5,476 nt of DNA from Verrucomicrobiota bacterium (GCA_003221375.1 QHRI01000207.1:1-5476); one strand, 5' to 3'; shown: positions 1 to 5,476, counted from the first letter of the stretch. Numbers and translations: made by a program. Notes: generated by a model not told the origin, from the sequence alone.

Positions 1-82
1 TGCGGCGCTTTGGATTCCACAGCACGCGATCAAAATCGCGCTATCACTTACCAACTTTTTCTTGATCGAAAGGACAACGAAA

Positions 83-125
83 CTCTGCGAGTCCGTCCAG
101 GCTCGGACCCGCAGTTCTCGCAGAG
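83..125 (-). terminator. Stem-loop, probable transcription end of the minus-strand gene
   Basis: A perfect 9-bp inverted repeat (CTCTGCGAG at 83-91, CTCGCAGAG at 117-125) encloses a second short stem (GTCCG at 91-95 with CGGAC at 104-108; the G at 91 is shared with the outer arm). Read on the minus strand it begins about 10 nt after the TAA stop of the gene ending at 135 and is followed by a T-rich stretch (TTTCGTTGTCCTTT). That position and orientation fit an intrinsic terminator, although the T-tract is interrupted, so it is imperfect. On the plus strand no T-run follows, so it is not assigned there. The rest of 1-134 shows no gene, only one further small hairpin (25-40). Confidence 0.45.
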
Positions 126-134
126 ATCAATGCG

Positions 135-575
135 TTAGAAAACCAGCTTGAAACGCATCGCCAATTTCTTCAAATGCGACGCCAGCCCCTGTTCCACGCC
201 GCGATCAGGCACCATTAGAGGAGCAACGTTGCGTTCTTCTTTAGACCTCGCCGTTTCCGCCACGGCCAGAATTTCGTTAGTAGGCAACACCCAATCCATG
301 GGAATTGAGTTACACCGCTCTGTTGGACAACTTAGCCGTTGTGGCCCATCTCCACGTGTGCCGCCTGCTACCTGGATTTTCCGGCCAGTAATGATTTTGC
401 CGCAAACGAGGCAGAAACGTTGATCATCCAGAGAACGCCATTCGCGGAATTGATCGAGCCGACGCAGCGCGTCCAGTTTCTCTGCATCGGACAATGCAAG
501 TGAAGGAGTTAATGTCACGAAAACATATACGCCTGTGGCCGACGCCAACACAATCAGGAGCCCGGCGGATTGCAC
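135..575 (-). CDS. Hypothetical small membrane-anchored or exported protein with a four-cysteine (zinc-ribbon-like) motif
   Basis: Family not recognised. From a GTG start at 575-573 the product is 146 aa. Residues about 4-22 are hydrophobic (GLLIVLASATGVYVFV), giving one membrane segment or an uncleaved signal. A charged stretch follows (AEKLDALRRLDQFREWRSLDD), then C55-x2-C58 and C83-x5-C88 separated by a Gly/Arg-rich loop, a pattern that could bind zinc. The C-terminus is basic (HLKKLAMRFKLVF). The stop TAA lies at 137-135 and a terminator-like hairpin follows, which supports the strand. The start is uncertain. The frame stays open upstream to an ATG at 743 (202 aa) and a TTG at 791, but those extensions translate a palindromic repeat (609-703) and look artificial. 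A weak AAGG lies 12 nt before the GTG; a CTG at 581 would be better spaced. The lack of basic residues before the hydrophobic segment suggests the native N-terminus may have been altered. Confidence 0.55.
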   Translation of the reverse strand: MQSAGLLIVLASATGVYVFVTLTPSLALSDAEKLDALRRLDQFREWRSLDDQRFCLVCGKIITGRKIQVAGGTRGDGPQRLSCPTERCNSIPMDWVLPTNEILAVAETARSKEERNVAPLMVPDRGVEQGLASHLKKLAMRFKLVF

Positions 576-608
576 TATCAGTGAAAACCTTACGGGCGAT
601 AGGCGCTG

Positions 609-703
609 GTAGGGCGTGTCACCGAAACCTGCTCGCCGTGGCGAGCGCACGCCGTCGCCCAACCAAGGAGAGGCGGATCCCGACTTGTCGGGATCCGCCC
701 TAC
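609..703. repeat. Palindromic intergenic repeat element with inverted ends (REP/MITE-like)
   Basis: The element is bounded by an 8-bp terminal inverted repeat: GTAGGGCG at 609-616 and CGCCCTAC at 696-703. Inside are two hairpins. GCTCGCC/GGCGAGC (631-637, 640-646) forms the small one. The large one is a perfect 13-bp stem, GGCGGATCCCGAC at 672-684 with its exact complement at 687-699, closed by a TT loop. It has no coding capacity of its own. Such strong, short, terminally inverted palindromes are typical of dispersed non-autonomous repeats mobilised in trans. Similar GTAGGGCG...CGCCCTAC units are, from memory, abundant in soil verrucomicrobial genomes; copy number cannot be judged from one window. 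No transposase is present and no clear target-site duplication was identified. The true unit may be longer, since the boundaries are set only by the inverted ends. Confidence 0.7.
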
Positions 704-777
704 AAAATCCCGCTGTCTCGCGTCCCAGTAAAAAAACACACATCCAATGCCACTGAGCCGCGCGTTCTACACGCGAA

Positions 778-1098
778 ATGAAGAAGAACAACGGTCATGT
801 CTCGCGTCGGCGCAATGATATGAACTATGCCTTGGCGGCAATGGAACAGCTGGAACTTTACTGCGAGGCTCATCCCAGAAGCCCCGTGGCGGTCCGCCGT
901 CCTCGTTTATTTGTCCGCGGTGAACTTTGGATTGCGCTGCTTGGTCCCAGCGTGGAAGAAGGCATCGTCGGGATTGGACCCACTGTCACCGCAGCGCTGC
1001 GCGCATTCGATGCGCAATATCTTGCTGGATTACGGCCGCCTGCGGAGATGATCCGCGAGTGTGGAGCAGTACGGAGCGTATCCTCGTCAGTCGCCTGA
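778..1098 (+). CDS. Small hypothetical protein (106 aa)
   Basis: Family not recognised. The sequence reads like a real soluble protein: a basic start (MKKNNGHVSRRR), an amphipathic helix (MNYALAAMEQLELYCEAH), then short strand-like segments with conserved-looking character (RRPRLFVRGELWIALLG, EEGIVGIGPTVTAALRAFDAQYL) and a short variable C-terminus. No signal peptide, membrane segment or cysteine motif is visible. Codon choice is unremarkable for a coding frame. The start is uncertain: ATG 778 has no Shine-Dalgarno sequence, and ATGs at 820 and 841 are equally possible, giving 92 or 85 residues. The palindromic repeat ends about 75 bp upstream. The gene points away from the minus-strand cysteine protein and is about 435 bp from the CheB-CheR gene, so it is probably not in that operon. 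The WIALLG...GIVGIGPTVTAALRAFDAQYL section may define a small uncharacterised family, but this is inference. Confidence 0.55.
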   Translation: MKKNNGHVSRRRNDMNYALAAMEQLELYCEAHPRSPVAVRRPRLFVRGELWIALLGPSVEEGIVGIGPTVTAALRAFDAQYLAGLRPPAEMIRECGAVRSVSSSVA

Positions 1099-1466
1099 TC
1101 TCTGGAGTGGAACACGAATTACCGCAACAAGTCTGTCACAACTGTTGTTAAATCGTGACACGAACCAGACGGATGACGATAACATTACCGAGGTTGAACC
1201 AACACACAGTCTCCTCCTTTCCTCGTTGAAATACTGGGAGGTCGAGCGTGATCTCATCGAAGAACGTGTCGCCGCTGTTAATCGTTGATCGTTTCTTTGA
1301 GAAAAAGATATCCCGATCGGAATAGCTGCTTCTAAATCCTATCTTCCTTCCCGCTCGTAACAGGTTCCTACCGCCGTGCTACTTCGTCGGCAAATGCGCT
1401 AACGACAATAAGCTTACATTAGCTCGTGGGGAGAAGCCGCCCCTCATAAACAATTCGAGGCTCCTG
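1099..1466. other. Intergenic region, no confident gene
   Basis: This stretch precedes the signalling pair and should carry its promoter, but no convincing -35/-10 pair stands out. A weak inverted repeat (TGTCAC at 1134-1139, GTGACA at 1155-1160, 15-nt loop) lies about 35 bp after the stop of the 106-aa gene. It lacks a following T-run, so it is not called a terminator. A 75-codon frame at 1061-1288 overlaps the preceding gene and has a Thr/Asn/Asp-rich composition unlike its neighbours. It is considered unlikely to be expressed, although its last 25 residues (SLKYWEVERDLIEERV...) look somewhat protein-like. Confidence 0.5.
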
Positions 1467-1520
1467 ATGCAAACGGCTGTTGCGGAATCGCGGGTTGTAT
1501 CGGTATCAAGACGCAATTAA
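1467..1520 (+). other. Possible 17-codon leader ORF upstream of the CheB-CheR gene
   Basis: ATG at 1467 is preceded by GAGG (1457-1460) with an ideal 6-nt gap, a better ribosome-binding site than any start candidate of the large gene behind it. The frame encodes MQTAVAESRVVSVSRRN and stops at TAA 1518-1520, 13 nt before the ATG at 1534. It could be a translated leader coupling ribosomes to the next gene, a vestige of an older N-terminus in another frame, or chance. Nothing in the peptide resembles an attenuator with regulatory codons. Confidence 0.25.
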
Positions 1521-1533
1521 CATACCGAGGGCC

Positions 1534-4218
1534 ATGGCTGTGAAGCGAAAACCGAAAAGAGCTCCACCCCGCTTACGAGCAAAGTCGAGCCGCAAAGAAT
1601 CCGCTCGCTCTAAACCTGCCAATCAAACAACGCGCGCCGGAGCGCCGAAGAAGAATTCAAATTGCCCGATTGTAGGCATCGGTGGATCGGCTGGGGGATT
1701 TGAGGCGGCGATGCAACTGTTGCGTCATTTGCCGCCGAAAACAGGCATGGCGTTTGTCATCGTGCAACATCTTGATCCGCATCACGGCAGCCGGCTTGCC
1801 AACCTGCTCAGCAAAGCTACATCCATGCCGGTGACCGAGATTGCCGGGACGACCACGCCAAAACCAAACTCCGTTTACGTGCAGCCGCCAAACAAGTGCG
1901 TGATTGCCAAAAATGGCAAGCTCACGCTGGTTCGCCGCACAGAAAGACTTAACATCGCGATCGATCACTTTTTTGAATCGCTCGCCGAGGAACACGGCTC
2001 ACGGGCAATCGGCATCGTGCTTTCCGGGACCGGCAGTGATGGCACGGCCGGTTTGCGAGCGATCAAGGCAGCAGGCGGATTGACATTCGCGCAAACTGAA
2101 GAGAGCGCAAAGTTCGATGCGATGCCGCGCAGCGCGATCCGCTCCGGTTTTGTCGATCTAGTTTTGCCGCCGGACGCAATGGCGCACGAAATCCAGCGCA
2201 TTGCCGACCATCCGTACATTCGGCGCCCCCTGGCCGACGCAGAGCAAGTTGAAAAAGATCTCTATCGCCAGACCGACGATCTGGGTCGGATCTTTCTTTC
2301 CCTAAAAAAGCAGATGGGCGTTGATTTCAGCGCTTACAAACAAAGCACGCTGATTCGGCGGGTCAATCGGCGGATGGCGCTGCATCGGATTGAAAAACTG
2401 AGCCAGTACGCGCGGTATTTGCGCAACAATAAGAAAGAGATTGAAGCGCTCTTTGACGATCTGCTGATCAACGTGACACGCTTCTTTCGCGATGAAGCGC
2501 TGTTCCGAGTCTTGAAAAAACGATTCCTGCCGGCACTGCTCAAGAACAAAAAGAAAGAGCGACAACGAGAATTGCGCGTCTGGGTTCCTGGTTGCGCCAG
2601 CGGCGAAGAGGTTTATTCGCTCGCCATTTGCATTCTCGAAGTCCTTGGCAACGAACTTTCCAAAATCCGCGTCCAGATTTTCGGCACCGACTTAAGCGAA
2701 TCGGTCATCGAGCATGCGCGTGCGGGAATTTACCCAAGCGCGATCGAGAAAGATGTGTCGAAGGCGCGACTCAATCGCTTTTTCGTCAAGCGCGATGGTT
2801 TCTACCAAATCCACCGCAACGTGCGCGACATCTGCACGTTCGCACGACAAAACATCACAGCCGATCCGCCTTTCTCGCGACTGGACCTGATCAGCTGCCG
2901 CAACGTGCTCATTTATCTGAGCCCGGAGTTGCACAAGCGTTGCATCCCGCAATTTCACTACGCGCTCAATCTCGGCGGCTACTTGATCTTGGGCCCGGCC
3001 GAATCAGTAGGTCTGTACGACGAGCTTTTCAAGCTCGTCGACAAAAAAAATAAAATTTACACTAAGGAAGCCAAGACTGGTCCGCGCGCGACCGATTTCA
3101 TTCCCCAGCGCGCTCTCGAACCCTCGCGGTTCGGGACGACCGCCCGAGCTGGTACTGGCGCAAATTTCAACGCCGACATTTTGAAAATGGCGGATCGAAT
3201 CATCCTCAGCACCTACGCGCCGGCGGCAGTAGTGATTGATCATAATTTCCTGGTGCAACAGTTCCGGGGCCGCACCGATCTGTTTCTCGAGCATTCACCT
3301 GGTCCAGCGACGCTGAATCTCATTCAATTGGCGCGTCCGAATCTGGTACCAGACCTGCGAGCCATCATTCGTCGCGCCATCAAAACGGACAAGCCCGCCC
3401 GGGCAGATCGGTTGAAAGTGACACTCCGAGGCAAAAACTATGAGATAAATATTCAGGTTGTACCAGTCAAAGTCCCCGGGACCGATAAGTCCTTGTTTCT
3501 AGTGATTTTTGACGAGACCACGAGTGGAAACAAGCGGGAGAGGTTGCTGCGGGTGCTGGGAAAAGCATCAGCGCAAAATGAAGTGACGGATCTGCGCCGG
3601 GAATTGGCAGCTTCGAAGGACTCGCTGCAAACCATCATCGAAGAGCACGAGGCGACCAATGAAGAGTTGAAGGCGGCCAACGAAGAAATCGAGTCGAGCA
3701 ACGAAGAGCTGCAATCTACGAACGAAGAATTGGAGACTGCAAAGGAAGAATTACAGTCAACCAACGAGGAGCTGACCACGCTGAACGAAGAGCTGAGCAA
3801 CCGCAACCTTGAGATGATGCAGTTGACCAACGAGCTAAACAATCTGCTCGCCAGCACTCAAATGCCAATCGTGATGGTAGATAATGCGTTGACGGTGCGG
3901 CGTGCAACGCCAGCGGCCCGCAACGCCTTTAATATTTTGCCGACCGACATCGGCCGACCATTAAGCGAGCTGCGACCTAATATTAATGTTTCAGACCTGG
4001 AAAATATCTTGCGCGAAGTAATCGAAACGCTGGAAACCCGCGAGCGTAAAGTAACCGATAAGGAAGGCTGCCATTACTCGCTGCGAGTCCGGCCATATCG
4101 CACAGCTGACGACAAAATCGACGGCGCCGTCATCACCGTGGTGGACATCGACGGAGGGAGGGAAAGCGACGGAGTCAAAACAGGTCGCCGGACAAAAGAT
4201 GCCTCATCGCGTCAATAA
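1534..4218 (+). CDS. CheB-CheR fusion with PAS domains and coiled coil (protein-glutamate methylesterase/methyltransferase)
   Basis: This 894-aa bifunctional signalling protein is cytoplasmic, with no membrane segment or signal peptide. Residues 1-43 form a basic Lys/Arg/Ala/Pro tail. Residues about 45-230 are a CheB methylesterase domain with the triad in place: S52 in GIGGSAGG, H79 in VIVQHL and D169 in LSGTGSDGTAGL. Residues about 240-510 are a CheR methyltransferase: basic helix STLIRRVNRRM (271-281), NVTRFFRD (313-320), SAM-binding VPGCASGEEVYSLA (351-364), FGTDLS (383-388), ISCRNVLIYL (453-462) and GGYLILGPAES (481-491). A PAS-like domain follows (about 557-660), then a coiled coil (about 668-772) with seven NEEL-type heptads, and a final PAS domain (about 769-872). 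The receiver domain that normally precedes CheB is absent. CheR uses SAM to methylate receptor glutamates and CheB removes the methyl groups; the target here is unknown. ATG 1534 has GAGGG only 2 nt away; GTG 1540 (9 nt from GAGG) and TTG 1480 (18 residues longer) are alternatives. Confidence 0.93.
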   Translation: MAVKRKPKRAPPRLRAKSSRKESARSKPANQTTRAGAPKKNSNCPIVGIGGSAGGFEAAMQLLRHLPPKTGMAFVIVQHLDPHHGSRLANLLSKATSMPVTEIAGTTTPKPNSVYVQPPNKCVIAKNGKLTLVRRTERLNIAIDHFFESLAEEHGSRAIGIVLSGTGSDGTAGLRAIKAAGGLTFAQTEESAKFDAMPRSAIRSGFVDLVLPPDAMAHEIQRIADHPYIRRPLADAEQVEKDLYRQTDDLGRIFLSLKKQMGVDFSAYKQSTLIRRVNRRMALHRIEKLSQYARYLRNNKKEIEALFDDLLINVTRFFRDEALFRVLKKRFLPALLKNKKKERQRELRVWVPGCASGEEVYSLAICILEVLGNELSKIRVQIFGTDLSESVIEHARAGIYPSAIEKDVSKARLNRFFVKRDGFYQIHRNVRDICTFARQNITADPPFSRLDLISCRNVLIYLSPELHKRCIPQFHYALNLGGYLILGPAESVGLYDELFKLVDKKNKIYTKEAKTGPRATDFIPQRALEPSRFGTTARAGTGANFNADILKMADRIILSTYAPAAVVIDHNFLVQQFRGRTDLFLEHSPGPATLNLIQLARPNLVPDLRAIIRRAIKTDKPARADRLKVTLRGKNYEINIQVVPVKVPGTDKSLFLVIFDETTSGNKRERLLRVLGKASAQNEVTDLRRELAASKDSLQTIIEEHEATNEELKAANEEIESSNEELQSTNEELETAKEELQSTNEELTTLNEELSNRNLEMMQLTNELNNLLASTQMPIVMVDNALTVRRATPAARNAFNILPTDIGRPLSELRPNINVSDLENILREVIETLETRERKVTDKEGCHYSLRVRPYRTADDKIDGAVITVVDIDGGRESDGVKTGRRTKDASSRQ
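3018..3040 (+). other. Perfect hairpin inside the CheB-CheR gene, followed by an A8 tract
   Basis: CGACGAGCTT (3018-3027) and AAGCTCGTCG (3031-3040) form a perfect 10-bp stem with a TTC loop, coding for the DELFKLVD segment at the end of the CheR domain. Two bases later comes a run of eight A (3043-3050), then TAA in the -1 frame (3051-3053). The protein sequence (ELFKLVDKKNKIY) is normal for this domain end, so the structure may be coincidental. The A-run is on the coding strand, so this is not an intrinsic terminator for the gene. Confidence 0.6.
3652..3798 (+). repeat. Degenerate 21-bp tandem repeat encoding the NEEL heptads of the coiled coil
   Basis: Seven consecutive 7-residue units (ATNEELK, AANEEIE, SSNEELQ, STNEELE, TAKEELQ, STNEELT, TLNEELS) are encoded by diverged 21-bp units with different synonymous codons. 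The third-position variation indicates an old, protein-level repeat kept by selection, not a recent DNA duplication. The hydrophobic Leu/Ile spacing fits a parallel signalling helix linking the CheR/PAS part to the final PAS domain. This heptad linker is a hallmark of CheB-CheR-PAS fusions. Confidence 0.85.
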
Positions 4219-5476
4219 GAAGCAGCGGCTCAAGCGTGCTCGCCAGAGCAGCGGTGGGCGGAACGGCGGTATTGTACCGCCGCTCCAAAAGACACGGAAA
4301 TCCCCTGCGCCGCGGAAATTTTTGCCCGGTCCTGTAAAGCGAGCTGTAGTCAAGAACGGTCCGCCAAGTCGTTCCATGCGTACCCCGGCGTTCCAAAGTC
4401 CGAAGACTGAACTGGAAGCAGTCACTCAGCGATTTGTCGATCTTTACGATTTCGCGCCGATCGCGTATGTCAGCTTCGGCCGGGCTGGCCGAATTGAGGA
4501 AGCCAACCTGGCGGCGACCGAGTTACTTGGCGAACCAAGGGATCGATTAATCGGACGTCCGTTTGCATTCTATGTCGCGGACTTGGATTTGTTCATGCGA
4601 CACCTGCTTTCCTGCCGCACGTCCCAGCGACAGGTGAAAACGGAATTGCAGTTAAAGACTAGAAAACGCGAGCCGGTCCCGGCGCAACTTCTAAGTACGC
4701 CAATCACTTCGACGACGAGAAACGGCGCGCTGCTCTTTCAAACCGCCATTGTCGATTTGCGCCAGCGCAAACGCCACGAACAACAGCTCGCCGAACAGGC
4801 GCGCCTGCTGGATTTGACCAATGACGCCATCCTCGTTCGGGACGCAAATGATCGGATCATTTATTGGAACAGAGGCGCAACAAAAATTTACGGCTACACG
4901 CCACAGGAAGCACTCGGCAAGGTGATCCACAATTTGTTGAAAACGGAACATCCCGAGCCGCTGCCTAAGATCTACCAAAAGCTGCTTCGTGCTAATTACT
5001 GGGAAGGCGAGCTCATTCACACCTCGCGGGACGGCAGCCGTCTGACCGTGTTCTCGCGCTGGGCGCTTGACCGCGACGCGCAAGGAAATTGCGTGAATGT
5101 CTTGGAAACAAACAACGATATCACTGCGCGCAAAGGCACTGAACAGGCGCTCGAACTCGCCAGCCGTCTGCCCATAGAAAACCCCGCGCCAATCATCCGG
5201 TTGAAACAGGGAGAAATCGTCACCTTCGCGAATCCGGTGGCAAAGAAACTTCTGCGAAGTTTCCACGTTAAAGTAGGCGACACTGCGCCGGCCCAGATTA
5301 GACAGTTGGCCGTGACAGGCGAACGCTCAGTCACGGAGATGGATTTTGGCCACCGCAGTTATCAGGTTCTGGTCGCACCGGTCCCAGAGGGCGATTACGT
5401 AAATCTATATTTTACTGACATCACGGCGAGAAAACGCGGCGAGCAACAGCAGGAAGCGCTTTATCAATTTGCCCAA
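4199..5476 (+). CDS. Multi-PAS sensor protein, probable histidine kinase, 3' end outside the window
   Basis: ATG 4199 lies inside the end of the CheB-CheR gene (20-bp overlap, different frame), so the two are probably translationally coupled; only a weak AGG lies upstream. The frame is open to the window edge (426 residues seen). Residues 1-70 are a basic Pro/Arg-rich tail without a membrane segment. PAS 1 is about residues 75-190 (FAPIAYVSFGRAGRIEEAN, ending in IVDLRQRKRHEQQ). PAS 2 is about 203-312 (TNDAILVRDANDRIIYWN, GATKIYGYTPQEALG, then PAC-type NNDITARK). PAS 3 is about 325-413 (NPAPIIRLKQGEIVTFAN, ending in FTDITARKRGEQ). The last residues (EQQQEALYQFAQ) look like the lead into another sensory domain such as GAF. 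PAS domains bind small ligands or cofactors and pass the state to an output domain, here most likely HisKA/HATPase, though no kinase motif is visible. The tail at residues 21-30 is encoded by a palindrome (4260-4286). ATG 4376 (residue 60) is an alternative start. Confidence 0.88.
   Translation, partial: MPHRVNKKQRLKRARQSSGGRNGGIVPPLQKTRKSPAPRKFLPGPVKRAVVKNGPPSRSMRTPAFQSPKTELEAVTQRFVDLYDFAPIAYVSFGRAGRIEEANLAATELLGEPRDRLIGRPFAFYVADLDLFMRHLLSCRTSQRQVKTELQLKTRKREPVPAQLLSTPITSTTRNGALLFQTAIVDLRQRKRHEQQLAEQARLLDLTNDAILVRDANDRIIYWNRGATKIYGYTPQEALGKVIHNLLKTEHPEPLPKIYQKLLRANYWEGELIHTSRDGSRLTVFSRWALDRDAQGNCVNVLETNNDITARKGTEQALELASRLPIENPAPIIRLKQGEIVTFANPVAKKLLRSFHVKVGDTAPAQIRQLAVTGERSVTEMDFGHRSYQVLVAPVPEGDYVNLYFTDITARKRGEQQQEALYQFAQ
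4260..4286. repeat. Imperfect palindrome within the 5' coding end of the PAS sensor gene
   Basis: GGAACGGCGGTA (4260-4271) and TACCGCCGCTCC (4275-4286) pair over 12 positions with one mismatch around a TTG loop; the central 8 bp are perfect. It encodes part of the basic, low-complexity N-terminal tail (roughly RNGGIVPPL), ahead of any folded domain. Its form, a GC-rich stem with a tiny loop, resembles the intergenic palindrome at 672-699 but the sequence differs, so it would be a second repeat family. From memory, similar GGCGGTA..TACCGCC palindromes recur in soil verrucomicrobial genomes. Copy number cannot be checked here. Confidence 0.55.

Noticed and set aside
25..40. Hairpin CGCGAT-CAAA-ATCGCG
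   Set aside because: Only 6 bp, with no T-run on either strand and no gene end beside it; compatible with chance.
148..781. Plus-strand open frames at 148-423 and 494-781
   Set aside because: They are opposite the cysteine-motif gene or cross the palindromic repeat, have poor starts and show no domain character.
1061..1288. 75-codon plus-strand open frame after the 106-aa gene
   Set aside because: Overlaps that gene by 38 bp, has no Shine-Dalgarno sequence and a composition unlike neighbouring genes; only its last part looks faintly protein-like.
1290..1466. Promoter for the signalling pair (for example TTGAGA near 1296 with a downstream AT-rich hexamer)
   Set aside because: No hexamer pair with acceptable match and spacing; the organism's promoter consensus is also not known, so no site is called.
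2592..3053. 153-codon plus-strand open frame within the CheB-CheR gene
   Set aside because: It lies wholly inside the CheR coding region in another frame and its Arg/His/Pro-rich translation is typical of an off-frame reading; kept only as the -1 frame of the A8 finding.
3453..3857. 134-codon minus-strand Ser-rich open frame
   Set aside because: It is antisense to the Glu-rich heptad region; GAA/GAG codons read backwards give the Ser/Phe/Leu pattern. No domain or start signal.
4691..5266. 191-codon minus-strand open frame
   Set aside because: Antisense to the clear PAS-encoding plus-strand frame; its length reflects codon bias, and it shows no recognisable domain.
1..5476. CRISPR array, tRNA, rRNA, riboswitch or insertion sequence
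   Set aside because: No regularly spaced direct repeats, cloverleaf-like segment, conserved rRNA stretch or transposase frame was seen.

Overview
The window looks like a chromosomal segment of a free-living Gram-negative-type bacterium of moderate GC content. Two features hint at a soil Verrucomicrobia-type genome (Chthoniobacterales/'Spartobacteria' or similar): GC-rich palindromic repeat elements lying between and even inside genes, and a CheB-CheR-PAS fusion next to a multi-PAS sensor protein. This assignment is from memory of similar genomes and is tentative; Acidobacteria and other soil phyla remain possible. There is no rRNA, tRNA, CRISPR array, transposase or phage gene.

Layout. Positions 1-134 hold no gene but contain a stem-loop (83-125) that fits as the transcription end of the minus-strand gene beside it. 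Positions 135-575 (minus) encode a small unrecognised protein with one N-terminal hydrophobic segment and a CxxC...CxxxxxC cysteine set. Its reading frame stays open upstream through a roughly 95-bp palindromic repeat (609-703) to possible starts at 743 or 791, so the true start is uncertain. Positions 778-1098 (plus) encode a small unrecognised protein. Positions 1099-1533 are essentially non-coding, apart from a possible 17-codon leader ORF (1467-1520) that has a better Shine-Dalgarno sequence than the large gene behind it.

The main content is a plus-strand signalling pair. The first gene (1534-4218, 894 aa) fuses a CheB-type methylesterase with an intact Ser/His/Asp triad, a CheR-type SAM-dependent methyltransferase, a PAS-like domain, a heptad-repeat coiled coil and a final PAS domain. 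It has no receiver domain. The second gene starts inside the end of the first (20-bp overlap) and runs off the window. Its visible 426 residues are a basic tail and three PAS/PAC-like domains, most likely the sensory half of a histidine kinase.

The inferred shared role is a signalling module in which methylation and demethylation of a receptor-like target, or of the module itself, is coupled to PAS sensing and probably to a histidine kinase, rather than classic flagellar chemotaxis. No chemoreceptor, CheA or CheW gene is in view. The most unusual signals are the palindromic repeats that appear to supply or disturb the N-termini of two genes, and the hairpin followed by an A8 tract at the end of the CheR domain.
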